Assembly: GCA_944389025.1 (NCBI GenBank)
Contig: CALXKU010000001.1
Location: forward strand, 101,907-165,906
Reading direction: 5' to 3'
Length of the DNA: 64,000 nt
From: an uncultured Spirochaetaceae bacterium
GTDB lineage: Bacteria; Spirochaetota; Spirochaetia; Sphaerochaetales; Sphaerochaetaceae
The translations under genes were made by a program, and so were the position numbers. The notes under the pieces were generated by a model. That model saw only the letters and a program-made list of their open reading frames with translations, did not search any database and was not told the DNA's origin. How positions within the stretch are numbered: the stretch's first letter is position 1; every line of letters starts with the position of its first letter. Below are positions 9,034 to 17,098 of this stretch, piece after piece.

Positions 9034-9816
9034 ATGGATGATAATGAAAAATATAATATAAAAGTAGTGGAGCGCTGTTTCAAGATTCTTGATCTCGCAT
9101 GTCGCAAGCATATTCCAATCTCTATACAGGACGTATGCGATGAGCTTGATGTCAACAGCAATATGGCGTTCAGATTGCTTACCAGCATACAGAGAGCGGG
9201 CTATCTTGATAAGAACCCCGTAACCGGTCTTTTCTCCCTTTCCCTCAAGTGTCTGGGGCTGTCGAGGACTGCTCTTCAGTCCATGGAGATAAGAAAGCTT
9301 ACCATGCCTTATCTTGAACTCTTATGGACGAATTTCCAGAAGGCAAATGTGAATATGGGGGTTAGAAACGGGCCGGAGATTCTCATAATTGACAGGATAG
9401 ACGGGCAGTCCCTTCCTCGCACTTATTTCACCCCAGGACGCGTCATCCCATTCCATTGTACAGGGCTTGGAAAGGTTCTCTGCTCGCAGATGAGTGAGAG
9501 TGAAGTTGATGAGATGATTGAGGCCGGCGGCGGGCTCAAGGCATTCACACCCGAAACCATTACGGAGAAGAAGGCCCTCATGAAGGAACTTGAGAGCGTC
9601 AGGATTGAAGGGGTAGGACGAGACAGGAACGAGTATATAAGCGGGGATAACTGCAGTGCTGTTCCTATAATGAACGGAGATGGTAAAATCGTGGCAGCGA
9701 TTTCCGTAAGCGCTCTTGAGCCAAACATGTCAAAGGATGAGATAGAGGGGGCAATCCCGAAACTCAAGGAGATGGCCAACAGGATATCCAGCATGCTAGG
9801 CTACTACGCCGTATGA
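9034..9816 (+). CDS. IclR-family transcriptional regulator
   Basis: 260 residues. The N-terminal winged helix (about 8-70) contains VVERCFKILDLACR and VNSNMAFRLLTSIQRAGYL; the C-terminal effector domain has the family's features (VIPFHCTGLGKVL, GRDRNEYISGDNCSAVPIM, AAISVSA). IclR proteins such as KdgR often control uronate and aldarate catabolism, which fits the genes that follow. A near-perfect palindrome upstream of the aldolase gene at 11336-11368 is a candidate operator. The effector is probably a pathway intermediate, by analogy. Confidence 0.9.
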   Translation: MDDNEKYNIKVVERCFKILDLACRKHIPISIQDVCDELDVNSNMAFRLLTSIQRAGYLDKNPVTGLFSLSLKCLGLSRTALQSMEIRKLTMPYLELLWTNFQKANVNMGVRNGPEILIIDRIDGQSLPRTYFTPGRVIPFHCTGLGKVLCSQMSESEVDEMIEAGGGLKAFTPETITEKKALMKELESVRIEGVGRDRNEYISGDNCSAVPIMNGDGKIVAAISVSALEPNMSKDEIEGAIPKLKEMANRISSMLGYYAV

Positions 9817-9821
9817 GAAAA

Positions 9822-9848
9822 CCTCTCCGAAAGGAGAGGCTTTGTTTT
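9822..9848. terminator. Terminator between convergent IclR and dehydratase genes
   Basis: Arms CCTCTCC (9822-9828) and GGAGAGG (9833-9839) with a GAAA tetraloop, followed by CTTTGTTTT. It ends the IclR transcript and may serve both directions. Confidence 0.75.
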
Positions 9849-9863
9849 GCGTAAAAATACGAA

Positions 9864-10607
9864 TCACGTGATTGGTGCGGGATTGAAGATGCACATGTCG
9901 TTATGGAAGTCATATATGTCGCTGTATGGCTTTTTTATTCCGCTTGCGACATCGAGTATGAAGTTGAATATCTCACATCCGACCTCGCTTATCGTCTTCT
10001 CTCCTGTTGCGACGTCTCCAGCGGAGATGTCAATCAGGTCGAACCAGTGCTCCTTGAGCTCATTTCTGCTTGATACCTTTATAACAGGTGCTACCTCAAG
10101 GCCGTAAGGGGTTCCTCTTCCTGTCATGAAAACCTGGAGTCCTATGCCGCTTGCAACCTGTGATGGGCCGCATACGATATCGCTTGCAGGGGTTGCTGCG
10201 AATATCAAGCCCTTCTTTGTCGGCTTCTCAGCTGGTGAGAGCACTTCGACAATAGGGCTTGTGCCGCTCTTGGCAATCGATCCCATGGCCTTTTCGACTA
10301 TGTTTGCAAGTCCTCCTTTCTTGTTTCCCGGAGTAGGGTTGGCATCCCTGTCCACACCTCCATCGGCAAGGTAGTCATCATACCATTTCATCTCAGAGGC
10401 GAGCTTATCGCAAACTTCCTTTGAAACGCAGCGCTCGGCAAGCAGGTTGACTCCATCCCTTACTTCCGTGACTTCTGAGAAGAGGACAGTGGCCCCACCT
10501 TTTACAAGCATGTCCGCAGCAGGTTTGCCGTGATGCCAGAGAAAGCGTCAGAGCCTCCACACTGCATTCCGATAAGGAGATCGGAAAGAAGTACGGAGTT
10601 TCCAATT
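9864..10607 (-). pseudogene. Broken UxaA/GarD-type aldarate dehydratase (5' half lost, frameshifted)
   Basis: The leftward frame 9864-10511 encodes the C-terminal 215 residues of a UxaA/GarD-family dehydratase ([36 protein letters not shown]). Further 5', another frame reads [19 protein letters not shown], the hallmark of the same family. The two frames join if one C is restored near 10522 (AACCTGCTG instead of AACCCTGCTG). Homology stops near 10607, where glucarate dehydratase sequence begins on the opposite strand. The gene therefore lacks its N-terminal part and start, and carries a 1-base deletion. It would have dehydrated galactarate or a related sugar acid. A sequencing error could explain the frameshift but not the truncation. 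Confidence 0.8.
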
Positions 10608-10611
10608 TCAA

Positions 10612-11334
10612 GCTCAAGGGGGAGTCCTTAGCGGGGATGAGGAGGTGAGAACGCTGAAAGCGCTGAGAAAGGCATTCCCAGATGCAAGGCTGAACATCGA
10701 TCCGAACGGGGCATGGTCGCTATCTGAGGCGATAAGGCTTTCCCGCGAGATGAGCTCTCTTATCACATATGTTGAGGATCCATGCGGTCCTGAAGACGGT
10801 TTCTCCGGGCGTGAAATCATGAGGGAGTTCAAGAACGCGACGAATCTTCCTGTTGCTACTAACATGATTGCCACAAATTGGAGGCAGTTCTATCATACGC
10901 TACTGGAGTCGGCATGCGACATTATCCTTGCAAATCCGCATTTCTGGGGTTTTGAGGGGACGATCAGGATATCACAGCTTCTTGAGCAGTTTGGTCTCAC
11001 ATGGGGCATACATTCGAACAACCATTTCGATATAACCCTTGCCGCGTTCGCACACGTTGGTGCGGCCGCAGTCGGGAATATCGCACCTGTTGATACCCAC
11101 TGGATCTGGCAGGACGGGCAGAACCTGCTTCTTGACACCCCTGAGATCAGGAACGGAAAACTTATCCTGCCATCCTCTCCGGGCCTTGGTGTGCATATCA
11201 ACAGGAAGAGAGTGGAGGAAGCAAGAAGGCTTTATGAGAGTCTTGAGAAGCACGAGAGGGATGATGCGGAGTACATGCAGTACCTCATTCCAGGTTGGAA
11301 GTATGACTCCAAGAGGCCTTGTCTATGCAGATAA
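10612..11334 (+). pseudogene. gudD: Truncated glucarate dehydratase (C-terminal half only)
   Basis: The frame from about 10621 matches the second half of enolase-superfamily glucarate dehydratase closely: LNIDPNGAWSLSEAI, YVEDPCGPEDGFSGREIM, TNMIATNWRQF, GLTWGIHSNNHFDI (catalytic His region), DTHWIWQDGQ and MQYLIPGWKYDSKRP. The E. coli enzyme is about 446 residues; only about 235 remain. The lead-in FKLKGG just before 10621 is also homologous but needs one extra G in a run of five. No start site or promoter fits, and the preceding bases belong to the opposite-strand dehydratase. I infer a deletion that removed the 5' halves of two divergent genes. Confidence 0.85.
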
Positions 11335-11335
11335 T

Positions 11336-11414
11336 ATAATAGTTTTATAAAATTTATAAAATTATTATGGAATTTCAAAAAGTATTTGACAGATTTGCTG
11401 GCGAGGTATAGTCT
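11336..11414 (+). promoter_or_regulatory. Palindromic operator candidate and promoter of the aldolase gene
   Basis: An inverted repeat with arms TAATAGTTTTATAAA (11337-11351) and TTTATAAAATTATTA (11353-11367) has one mismatch around a single central A; the next bases outward also pair. A promoter follows: TTGACA at 11386-11391 and TAGTCT at 11409-11414 with a 17-base spacer (or TATAGT with 15). Such long palindromes are typical of IclR-type operators. Protein binding is inferred. Confidence 0.5.
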
Positions 11415-11440
11415 TTATATTAGTTTAGGAGGGAAATCGA

Positions 11441-12352
11441 ATGGATGCATCTTTTTTCAAAGGAATCATCCCACCTATCGCAACTCCGATAGATGAAAAT
11501 GAGAATGTTAACGAGAATAAGCTCAGGGAGCATATAGATTTCATGATTGACCGCGGTGTAAGCGGAATACTTGCCTTTGGCTCAAACAGCGAGTTCTACA
11601 TGATGGACAAGGCTGAGCAGAAAGAGGTTCTTTCAATCATTTTGGACCAGGTGAATGGCAGAGTACCTGTTTACATGGGTGTCGGAATGATAAGGACAAA
11701 GGCGTGTATAGATTTAGCTCTCATGGGAAAGGAGATGGGAGTCAGCGCCGTATCGGTACTTCAGCCCATGTTCCTCAAACCGACGGAGGACGAGCTTTAT
11801 ACGCACTTTTCTTCGATTGCATCCGCACTTGGAGATACTCCCATGCTGCTTTACAACAATCCGGGAAGAACTGGCTACCCGATTTCCCAGAACCTTGTCG
11901 AGCGTCTTGCTCATGAGAATGAGAACCTCATAGGAATGAAAGACAGCTCAGGGGACATTACGCAGACGGAGGAGTTCATAAGACGAAACAGGGATGTTGG
12001 TTTCCGTGTAATGTGCGGAAAGGATACTGTGATATTCCCAGGTCTGGCTGTCGGATGTGTAGGTGCGGTGTGCTGTACCGCGAATTTCATTCCTGAGCTT
12101 GTATGCTCCATCTATGATAAATTCATGGCTGGAGATCTGAAGGGCGCTCTTGAGGCACAGTTCCGTCTCAACCCGATCAGGATCCAGATGGACAGCTCCT
12201 CATTCCCTGTAGCAATGAAGGATCTGGGCAATATCCTTGGCCGGGAGCTTGGAAAGCCGTTCCTTCCGAACAAGCCTTCAACGGAAGCTCAGGTAAAGGG
12301 ACTTATCAAAGTATTGAATGAAAACGGATATAAAGTAACGGAGGAAAAATAA
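11441..12352 (+). CDS. DapA-family lyase, probable 5-keto-4-deoxyglucarate aldolase
   Basis: 303 residues with the DapA/NAL TIM-barrel pattern: GIIPPIATPID near the N-terminus, GSNSEFYMM in place of the GTTGE motif, YNNPGRTGYP with the catalytic tyrosine and the Schiff-base lysine in IGMKDSSGD. The next two genes encode tartronate-semialdehyde reductase and glycerate kinase, so cleavage of keto-deoxy-glucarate to pyruvate and tartronate semialdehyde is the expected reaction. In E. coli that step uses GarL of a different fold. The alternative is KdgD-type dehydration to 2-oxoglutarate semialdehyde, which would leave the reductase and kinase unexplained. Family is secure; reaction is inferred from context. 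Confidence 0.8.
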   Translation: MDASFFKGIIPPIATPIDENENVNENKLREHIDFMIDRGVSGILAFGSNSEFYMMDKAEQKEVLSIILDQVNGRVPVYMGVGMIRTKACIDLALMGKEMGVSAVSVLQPMFLKPTEDELYTHFSSIASALGDTPMLLYNNPGRTGYPISQNLVERLAHENENLIGMKDSSGDITQTEEFIRRNRDVGFRVMCGKDTVIFPGLAVGCVGAVCCTANFIPELVCSIYDKFMAGDLKGALEAQFRLNPIRIQMDSSSFPVAMKDLGNILGRELGKPFLPNKPSTEAQVKGLIKVLNENGYKVTEEK

Positions 12353-13237
12353 ATGAAGATTGGATTCATTGGACTTGGTATCATGGGGCGCCCGATGGCT
12401 AAGAACCTTATCAAGGCTGGCCACGAGCTCGTCGTATGCGATTTCAACAAGGATCATGTTGCTGACCTCGTATCCTGCGGTGCAAAAAGTGCTGCAAACG
12501 GTGCAGAGATGGCGAAAGAGGCCGATGTCATCATCACTATGGTCCAGAACAGCCCTCAGGTAAGAGCTGCCGTTCTTGGAGAAAATGGTGTTGCGGAGAC
12601 TGCTAAACCAGGTTTCACTCTCATAGATATGTCATCAATCGATCCGGTTGAGAGCAAGAAGATCGGAGAAGAGCTTGCTAAGAAGGGCTGCAAGATGCTT
12701 GATGCACCTGTATCCGGTGGAGAGCCTAAGGCTATCGATGGAACACTTTCCGTGATGGTCGGAGGAGCGAAGGAGGATTTCGACAAGTTCCTTCCTGTTC
12801 TCAAGGCTATGGCCGGTTCTGTAACATATGTTGGAGAGCTTGGTGCTGGAAACATCGCAAAGCTTGCAAACCAGATCGTCGTAGCATGCAACATCGCAGC
12901 TGTTGCGGAGGCTCTTACATTCAGTAAGAAGGTCGGAGCGGATCCTGAGCTGGTTTATCAGGCAATCCGTGGCGGTCTTGCAGGTTCAACGGTTATGGAT
13001 GCGAAGGCTCCGATGATGATGGCTGGCAACTACAAGCCAGGCTTCAGGATTGAGCTTCATATCAAGGACCTGACGAACGCTCTCAATGCCGCACATGCTG
13101 TTAATGTACCTGTTCCTCTCACTGGCGAGGTTATGGAGATGATGCAGTCTCTCAAGGCGTATGGATTCGAAAAGGATGACCATAGCGCTCTTGCACGCTA
13201 CTATGAGAAGATCAGCGATACATCAATCGTAAAATAA
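12353..13237 (+). CDS. garR: 2-hydroxy-3-oxopropionate (tartronate semialdehyde) reductase
   Basis: 294 residues of the beta-hydroxyacid dehydrogenase family. The N-terminal Rossmann motif is GFIGLGIMGRPMAKNL; the substrate-binding DAPVSGGEPKA and the catalytic-lysine motif GNIAKLANQ are intact. It starts directly after the aldolase stop with its ribosome site (GGAGG) inside the aldolase end, so the two are coupled. It reduces tartronate semialdehyde to D-glycerate with NAD(P)H. Other family members (3-hydroxyisobutyrate dehydrogenase) look similar, but the glycerate kinase gene behind supports this role. Confidence 0.85.
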   Translation: MKIGFIGLGIMGRPMAKNLIKAGHELVVCDFNKDHVADLVSCGAKSAANGAEMAKEADVIITMVQNSPQVRAAVLGENGVAETAKPGFTLIDMSSIDPVESKKIGEELAKKGCKMLDAPVSGGEPKAIDGTLSVMVGGAKEDFDKFLPVLKAMAGSVTYVGELGAGNIAKLANQIVVACNIAAVAEALTFSKKVGADPELVYQAIRGGLAGSTVMDAKAPMMMAGNYKPGFRIELHIKDLTNALNAAHAVNVPVPLTGEVMEMMQSLKAYGFEKDDHSALARYYEKISDTSIVK

Positions 13238-13271
13238 GGCTTAGCCGCTGATAGTCATTGTTTGTTTTCTT

Positions 13272-13303
13272 CGAGGGGAGGTTATGCTCCCCTCGTTCTG
13301 TAA
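13272..13303 (+). terminator. Terminator or processing hairpin after the reductase
   Basis: Perfect arms CGAGGGGAG (13272-13280) and CTCCCCTCG (13287-13295) with a 6-base loop, followed by TTCTGTAATTTT. The T tract is interrupted, so read-through into the kinase gene is likely; a TATAAT at 13329-13334 may add a local promoter. Confidence 0.65.
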
Positions 13304-13364
13304 TTTTCAATTTTGTTTTTATTTTTTTTATAATTTCAGTTAATATATTAGAAAGGAGGATAGC

Positions 13365-14501
13365 ATGAAAAAGGTAATTCTTATCCCTGATTCTTTCAAG
13401 GGAACGATGTCGTCAGGTGAGATATGTCAGATTCTGAAATCCGTGATAGTCGAGCATTATCCTGATTGTGAGGTTGTCAGCATCCCTGTGGCCGATGGAG
13501 GAGAGGGAAGCGTGGACGCGTTCCTTGATGCCGTAGGAGGGGAGAAGATATATAAGGAGGTTACAGGTCCATACCCTGAAGAGAAGGTTCAAGGGTATTA
13601 TGGAATACTTCCTGGAAACATTGCAGTCATAGAGATGGCCGCCGCTGCCGCCCTTCCAATGGTAGGAGACAGGAAGGATCCGTCGAAGACGACGACATAC
13701 GGGGTAGGAGAGCTCATGCTTGATGCCGCAAGAAAAGGTGTTTCAAAGATAATACTCGGCCTTGGGGGATCTGCAACAAATGATGCTGCTTGCGGTCTTG
13801 CTTCTGCCTGCGGAATAAGTTTCTATAACGCGAAAGGTGAGCGTTTCATACCTCTTGGCGAGAGCATGGATGAGGTTGTAAGAATAGATACTTCCACAAT
13901 GGATGAATCTCTGAAGAAGATTGAGATTGTCACGATGTGCGATATCGATAACCCGTTCTACGGCCCTGAGGGAGCTCCTGCGATCTATGGCCCTCAGAAG
14001 GGAGCTGACGAGGCGATGGTCAAGATGCTCGATGATAAGATGAGAGTGCTTGCTGAGGTCATGAAGAGGGACTGTGGCGTAGATGTCCAGTCAATACCGG
14101 GCTCCGGAGCTGCTGGTGGAATGGGAGGTGGAATGGCCGCCTATTTCAAGTCAAGGCTTCAGATGGGAATAGAGACTGTTCTTGAGACGGTGCATTTTGA
14201 TGAGCTTCTTGATGGAACTGACTTCGTATATACCGGAGAGGGGAAGATCGATGGGCAGAGCCTCAGGGGAAAGGTCGTCATCGGAGTTGCCAGGAAGGCC
14301 AAGAAGAAGGGGGTCAAGGTAATAGCCATAGTCGGCGATATCGGGGATGATATCGAGAACGCTTACTCTGAGGGTGTTACAGGAATATTCTCAATCAACA
14401 GGGTAGCTGTTCCTTATAAGGAGGCAAAGGTAAGGGCTAAGAGCGATCTGAGGCTTACTCTTGACAATCTTTTAAGGTATCAGAAGGCAATAACAGGTTG
14501 A
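13365..14501 (+). CDS. garK: Glycerate kinase (GarK/GlxK family)
   Basis: 378 residues, full length for the family. The hallmark ILIPDSFKGTMSS starts the protein; LGGSATNDAACGLA and YTGEGKIDGQSLRGK are the conserved nucleotide and substrate regions. The start follows an AAGGAGG site. It phosphorylates D-glycerate to 2-phosphoglycerate, ending the aldarate route in glycolysis. It is intact, in contrast to the two broken dehydratase genes upstream. Confidence 0.92.
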   Translation: MKKVILIPDSFKGTMSSGEICQILKSVIVEHYPDCEVVSIPVADGGEGSVDAFLDAVGGEKIYKEVTGPYPEEKVQGYYGILPGNIAVIEMAAAAALPMVGDRKDPSKTTTYGVGELMLDAARKGVSKIILGLGGSATNDAACGLASACGISFYNAKGERFIPLGESMDEVVRIDTSTMDESLKKIEIVTMCDIDNPFYGPEGAPAIYGPQKGADEAMVKMLDDKMRVLAEVMKRDCGVDVQSIPGSGAAGGMGGGMAAYFKSRLQMGIETVLETVHFDELLDGTDFVYTGEGKIDGQSLRGKVVIGVARKAKKKGVKVIAIVGDIGDDIENAYSEGVTGIFSINRVAVPYKEAKVRAKSDLRLTLDNLLRYQKAITG

Positions 14502-14580
14502 TTGCAAATTGCTAAGGGGGCTGTGATTCTGCAGTCCTCTTCCACTTTAATCGTCCCATTATTGAATGTAATATGATCAT

Positions 14581-15825
14581 ATGAGGATTACCTTTCTTTC
14601 GATATTCCCTGAATCTTTTTCCAGTTTTCTTGATTATCCTGTAATCAGGAGGGCGATAAAAAATGGCATTGTCAGTTTTGAGATCATCGATATCAGGGAC
14701 TATGCCGATGGCTGTTTCCGTGCTGTGGATGACTCCCCGTATGGCGGAGGTGCAGGGCTGCTTCTTAGAGTGGATACTCTGACGAATGCTCTTAACTCTG
14801 CAAAGACTGACAGGGCAAGAACCATACTCATGGGGCCAAAAGGAAAGAAGTTCTCTCAGGGGATTGCCCACGAGCTTGCAAAAGAGGAGCATATTATTCT
14901 TGTCGCTGGGCATTATGAAGGTGTCGATGAGAGAGCCAGAGCTTATGTTGATGATGAGCTTTCAATCGGGGATTATGTTCTAACCGGAGGGGAAAGTGCT
15001 GCGATGATAGTCGCTGAGGCTGTTACCCGTCTTCTTGACGGGGCTCTCAGGGGTTCAGCTGCAAAAGAGGAAAGTTTTGAGAACGGAATCCTTGAGCACC
15101 CACAATACACCCATCCCGCATTATTTGATGGAAAAAGAGTTCCCGATGTACTTCTCAGCGGAGACAGAAAGAAAATTGAATGTTTCAATGAGATAGAGGC
15201 ATTGAAAGAGACAATACGTCTCCGACCCGATCTGCTTACTTGCGACAGGGAATTTAATTATTGTTCGCTCCATAAGAGCTATGGCAATGAGGCCAAGATT
15301 ATAAGGTGGATGAAGAAAAGGCTGCCAGTGCCTGAAATCCTTTATGATGATGAGAGCTATCTGCTACTTTCAAAAGAGAGGGGAAGGGCCCTGAAAGACT
15401 CCACAAAGAACAGGATTCTTAAAACCTCAGCGATGATACTCAAAGCATTCTGGGCTATGGATATATCTGATTGTCCATGTTCTGAGAACATCGAGATGAC
15501 AATCAGGAAATTGAAAAAGAAAAGACTCTCATATTCTGAATGGACGGCACTGAGCGAAATAGAGAAAACAAATTTTAATGAAGACTATGTGTTTTCCCAT
15601 GGTAATCTCACGCTCAGCAATATCATCATAAATGGAAACGGACTTGTGATGCTTACTGGAATGCAGAAAGCTGGAGTCGCCGACTGCTACAGGGATATTG
15701 CCACCCTCCTCCCTTCTCTCGAGGAGGCAGGATTTACGAGGGAAGAGTTCTTCGTTCTTCTTGGTCTAAAGATTGATGAAAATAAAATCCAATTCTTTCA
15801 GCGACTGAATTCCCTGACATATTGA
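14581..15825 (+). CDS. trmD: TrmD tRNA (m1G37) methyltransferase fused to a degenerate kinase-like domain
   Basis: 414 residues, about 170 longer than a normal TrmD. Residues 1-225 hold all TrmD signatures: MRITFLSIFPE, PYGGGAG (53-59), GHYEGVDERA, LSIGDYVLTGGE and HPQYTHP. Residues about 240-414 resemble aminoglycoside/choline phosphotransferases (NEAKIIRWMKKRLPVPEIL, then FSHGN and KAGVADCYRDIATL). The kinase appears dead: the catalytic HGD is HGN (N342), the metal-binding DLG is LTG (358-360), and the N-lobe glycine loop is missing. The gene stands alone, without rpsP-rimM-rplS, and its ribosome site is weak. Methylation of G37 is secure; the tail may bind tRNA or a protein. Confidence 0.88.
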   Translation: MRITFLSIFPESFSSFLDYPVIRRAIKNGIVSFEIIDIRDYADGCFRAVDDSPYGGGAGLLLRVDTLTNALNSAKTDRARTILMGPKGKKFSQGIAHELAKEEHIILVAGHYEGVDERARAYVDDELSIGDYVLTGGESAAMIVAEAVTRLLDGALRGSAAKEESFENGILEHPQYTHPALFDGKRVPDVLLSGDRKKIECFNEIEALKETIRLRPDLLTCDREFNYCSLHKSYGNEAKIIRWMKKRLPVPEILYDDESYLLLSKERGRALKDSTKNRILKTSAMILKAFWAMDISDCPCSENIEMTIRKLKKKRLSYSEWTALSEIEKTNFNEDYVFSHGNLTLSNIIINGNGLVMLTGMQKAGVADCYRDIATLLPSLEEAGFTREEFFVLLGLKIDENKIQFFQRLNSLTY

Positions 15826-16288
15826 GTATGCTGAAGTATAGCTTATTCCTAAAGTAAGGGGCTTATTTAAAAAATTATATCCTAGTGCTCTTATTCTATT
15901 AGGTATGAATTGCAATTGCCAGAAGGGGGTTGGGATTCATCTCAGAATATAAAGTATAACCACATCGAATTTTCGCCTCCGTACTTTATGATATAGGTTT
16001 TCCCTGTCTGGTGTACTTTGGTAATGAGGAGAGGTTTGCCTCTCTCTTCACTTTTCCCTTTTCTCTGTATTTCTCTATCTTTCTATCTATGCATAAAAAC
16101 TACTAATCTCGCTTTAAAATGACTTTTATGTTCAGAAAAATCATTTAGTAGATGACTTTTTGGGGGATAACTGTCATTTATCTGAAGAGTTTTCTTTTCT
16201 CTGGATTCAAAAACAGAAATACTTAAATTTTTTCGAATAGAGAAAACAAGTGTCGATTCTAGTGTTAATGGCTTTTTTGCTCTGAAAA
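15826..16288. other. Non-coding interval
   Basis: No convincing gene. A hairpin GAGAGG/CCTCTC with a TTTG loop at 16029-16044 could end the trmD transcript. The rest is AT-rich, with one short leftward frame (16083-16307) whose composition does not look coding. Confidence 0.4.
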
Positions 16289-16333
16289 TAAAAAATGCGT
16301 AAGCCATTCACTTGTTAGCAAACAGCTTACGCA
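16289..16333 (-). terminator. Terminator of the tRNA-Val gene
   Basis: On the minus strand, arms TGCGTAAGC and GCTTACGCA (forward 16325-16333 and 16296-16304) flank a 20-base loop and are followed by a run of T residues. It begins one base after the tRNA 3' end. Confidence 0.75.
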
Positions 16334-16334
16334 A

Positions 16335-16406
16335 TGGGCGGTACAGGGTTTGAACCTGTGACTTCCACCACGTCAAGGTGGCACTCTCCCGCTGAGTTAA
16401 CCGCCC
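16335..16406 (-). tRNA. tRNA-Val (anticodon GAC)
   Basis: The minus strand folds as a cloverleaf: acceptor GGGCGGT/ACCGCCC, D stem ACTC/GAGT, anticodon stem CCACC/GGTGG with loop TTGACGT, and T stem ACAGG/CCTGT with loop TTCAAAC. Loop positions 34-36 read GAC, so it decodes valine GUC/GUU. The discriminator is A and CCA is not encoded. Confidence 0.95.
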
Positions 16407-16767
16407 AAGCATGATGAAGATACCACCTTTTAACAGATGATGTCAAGCATATGATATAAATAAGTTTCTGATGGATAAACATATCGAAACACTGTTGAAA
16501 TGAATGGTCAAATCAGATATTTGTATTCCGAATACTTTTCCTTTTTGTAAGAAATGCCGCCAGAAAACCTGCCAGGCTTGTCCCAATGTCATTAAGTTAA
16601 GGTCAAGTAGGGGAAGAAAATCATAATATGAGATAGAGGTGCGGTATGCTGAAGAGAACATGTACTTGAATCATATGCATGCAGACAACAAGAAACACAG
16701 GACAGTCCATAAGCCTGTCCCAAACCACAGAAAAGGATTACAGTATAAAAGTCAGGCTGCCCTATAG
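16407..16767. other. Interval with probable decayed mobile-element sequence
   Basis: No intact gene. A forward segment near 16535-16610 translates as a cysteine-rich stretch (FCKKCRQKTCQACPN) reminiscent of a zinc finger, but it stops soon after. The sequence 16660-16767 runs into the TnpB fragment without a continuous frame. The left end of the TnpB element is not recognisable. Confidence 0.3.
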
Positions 16768-17098
16768 ATGAACGGCACAAGGGTGGAATTCGTGGATGGG
16801 CGCTATACGAGCCAGAAATGCTCGGTGTGCAAAATGATAGACAAGGCTTCGAGGAATGGGAACAGATACACATGCAGGCATTGCGGCAGCAGAATGCATG
16901 CCGACACGAATGCTGCCATCAACATCTGCGACAACTACATCACCCGGGCCCAGAAGTCCGGGCAGGCTGCAGTCAATCAGCCTGGGGAGCCATCGGGTCA
17001 CCCCGTAAGTGGATGGAGTGCCATAGGTAAACCGGAAACGGAGCCTGTGGACAAAACGCTCACGTCCAAGCCTTCAGGCTTGCCTAAAGGTCGTTGAC
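16768..17098 (+). mobile_element. IS200/IS605-type element remnant: TnpB C-terminus and right end
   Basis: A 109-residue frame encodes the C-terminal zinc ribbon and last RuvC motif of a TnpB nuclease: VDGRYTSQKCSVC, then YTCRHCGSRMHADTNAAINI, with both CxxC pairs and the Asp of HADTNAA. The N-terminal two thirds are missing; an in-frame stop lies just upstream. Downstream the right end seems intact: hairpin AAGCC/GGCTT (about 17069-17082), then GGTCG and TTGAC (17094-17098), which fits the right-end cleavage site I recall for ISDra2-like elements. In TnpB systems this 3' region forms the guide RNA scaffold, with the flanking DNA as guide. No transposition activity is expected. Confidence 0.8.

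Noticed and set aside
16083..16307. 74-residue minus-strand ORF near the tRNA
   Set aside because: No ribosome site or motif, and it ends in a region of AT-rich filler; the tRNA terminator lies at its start.
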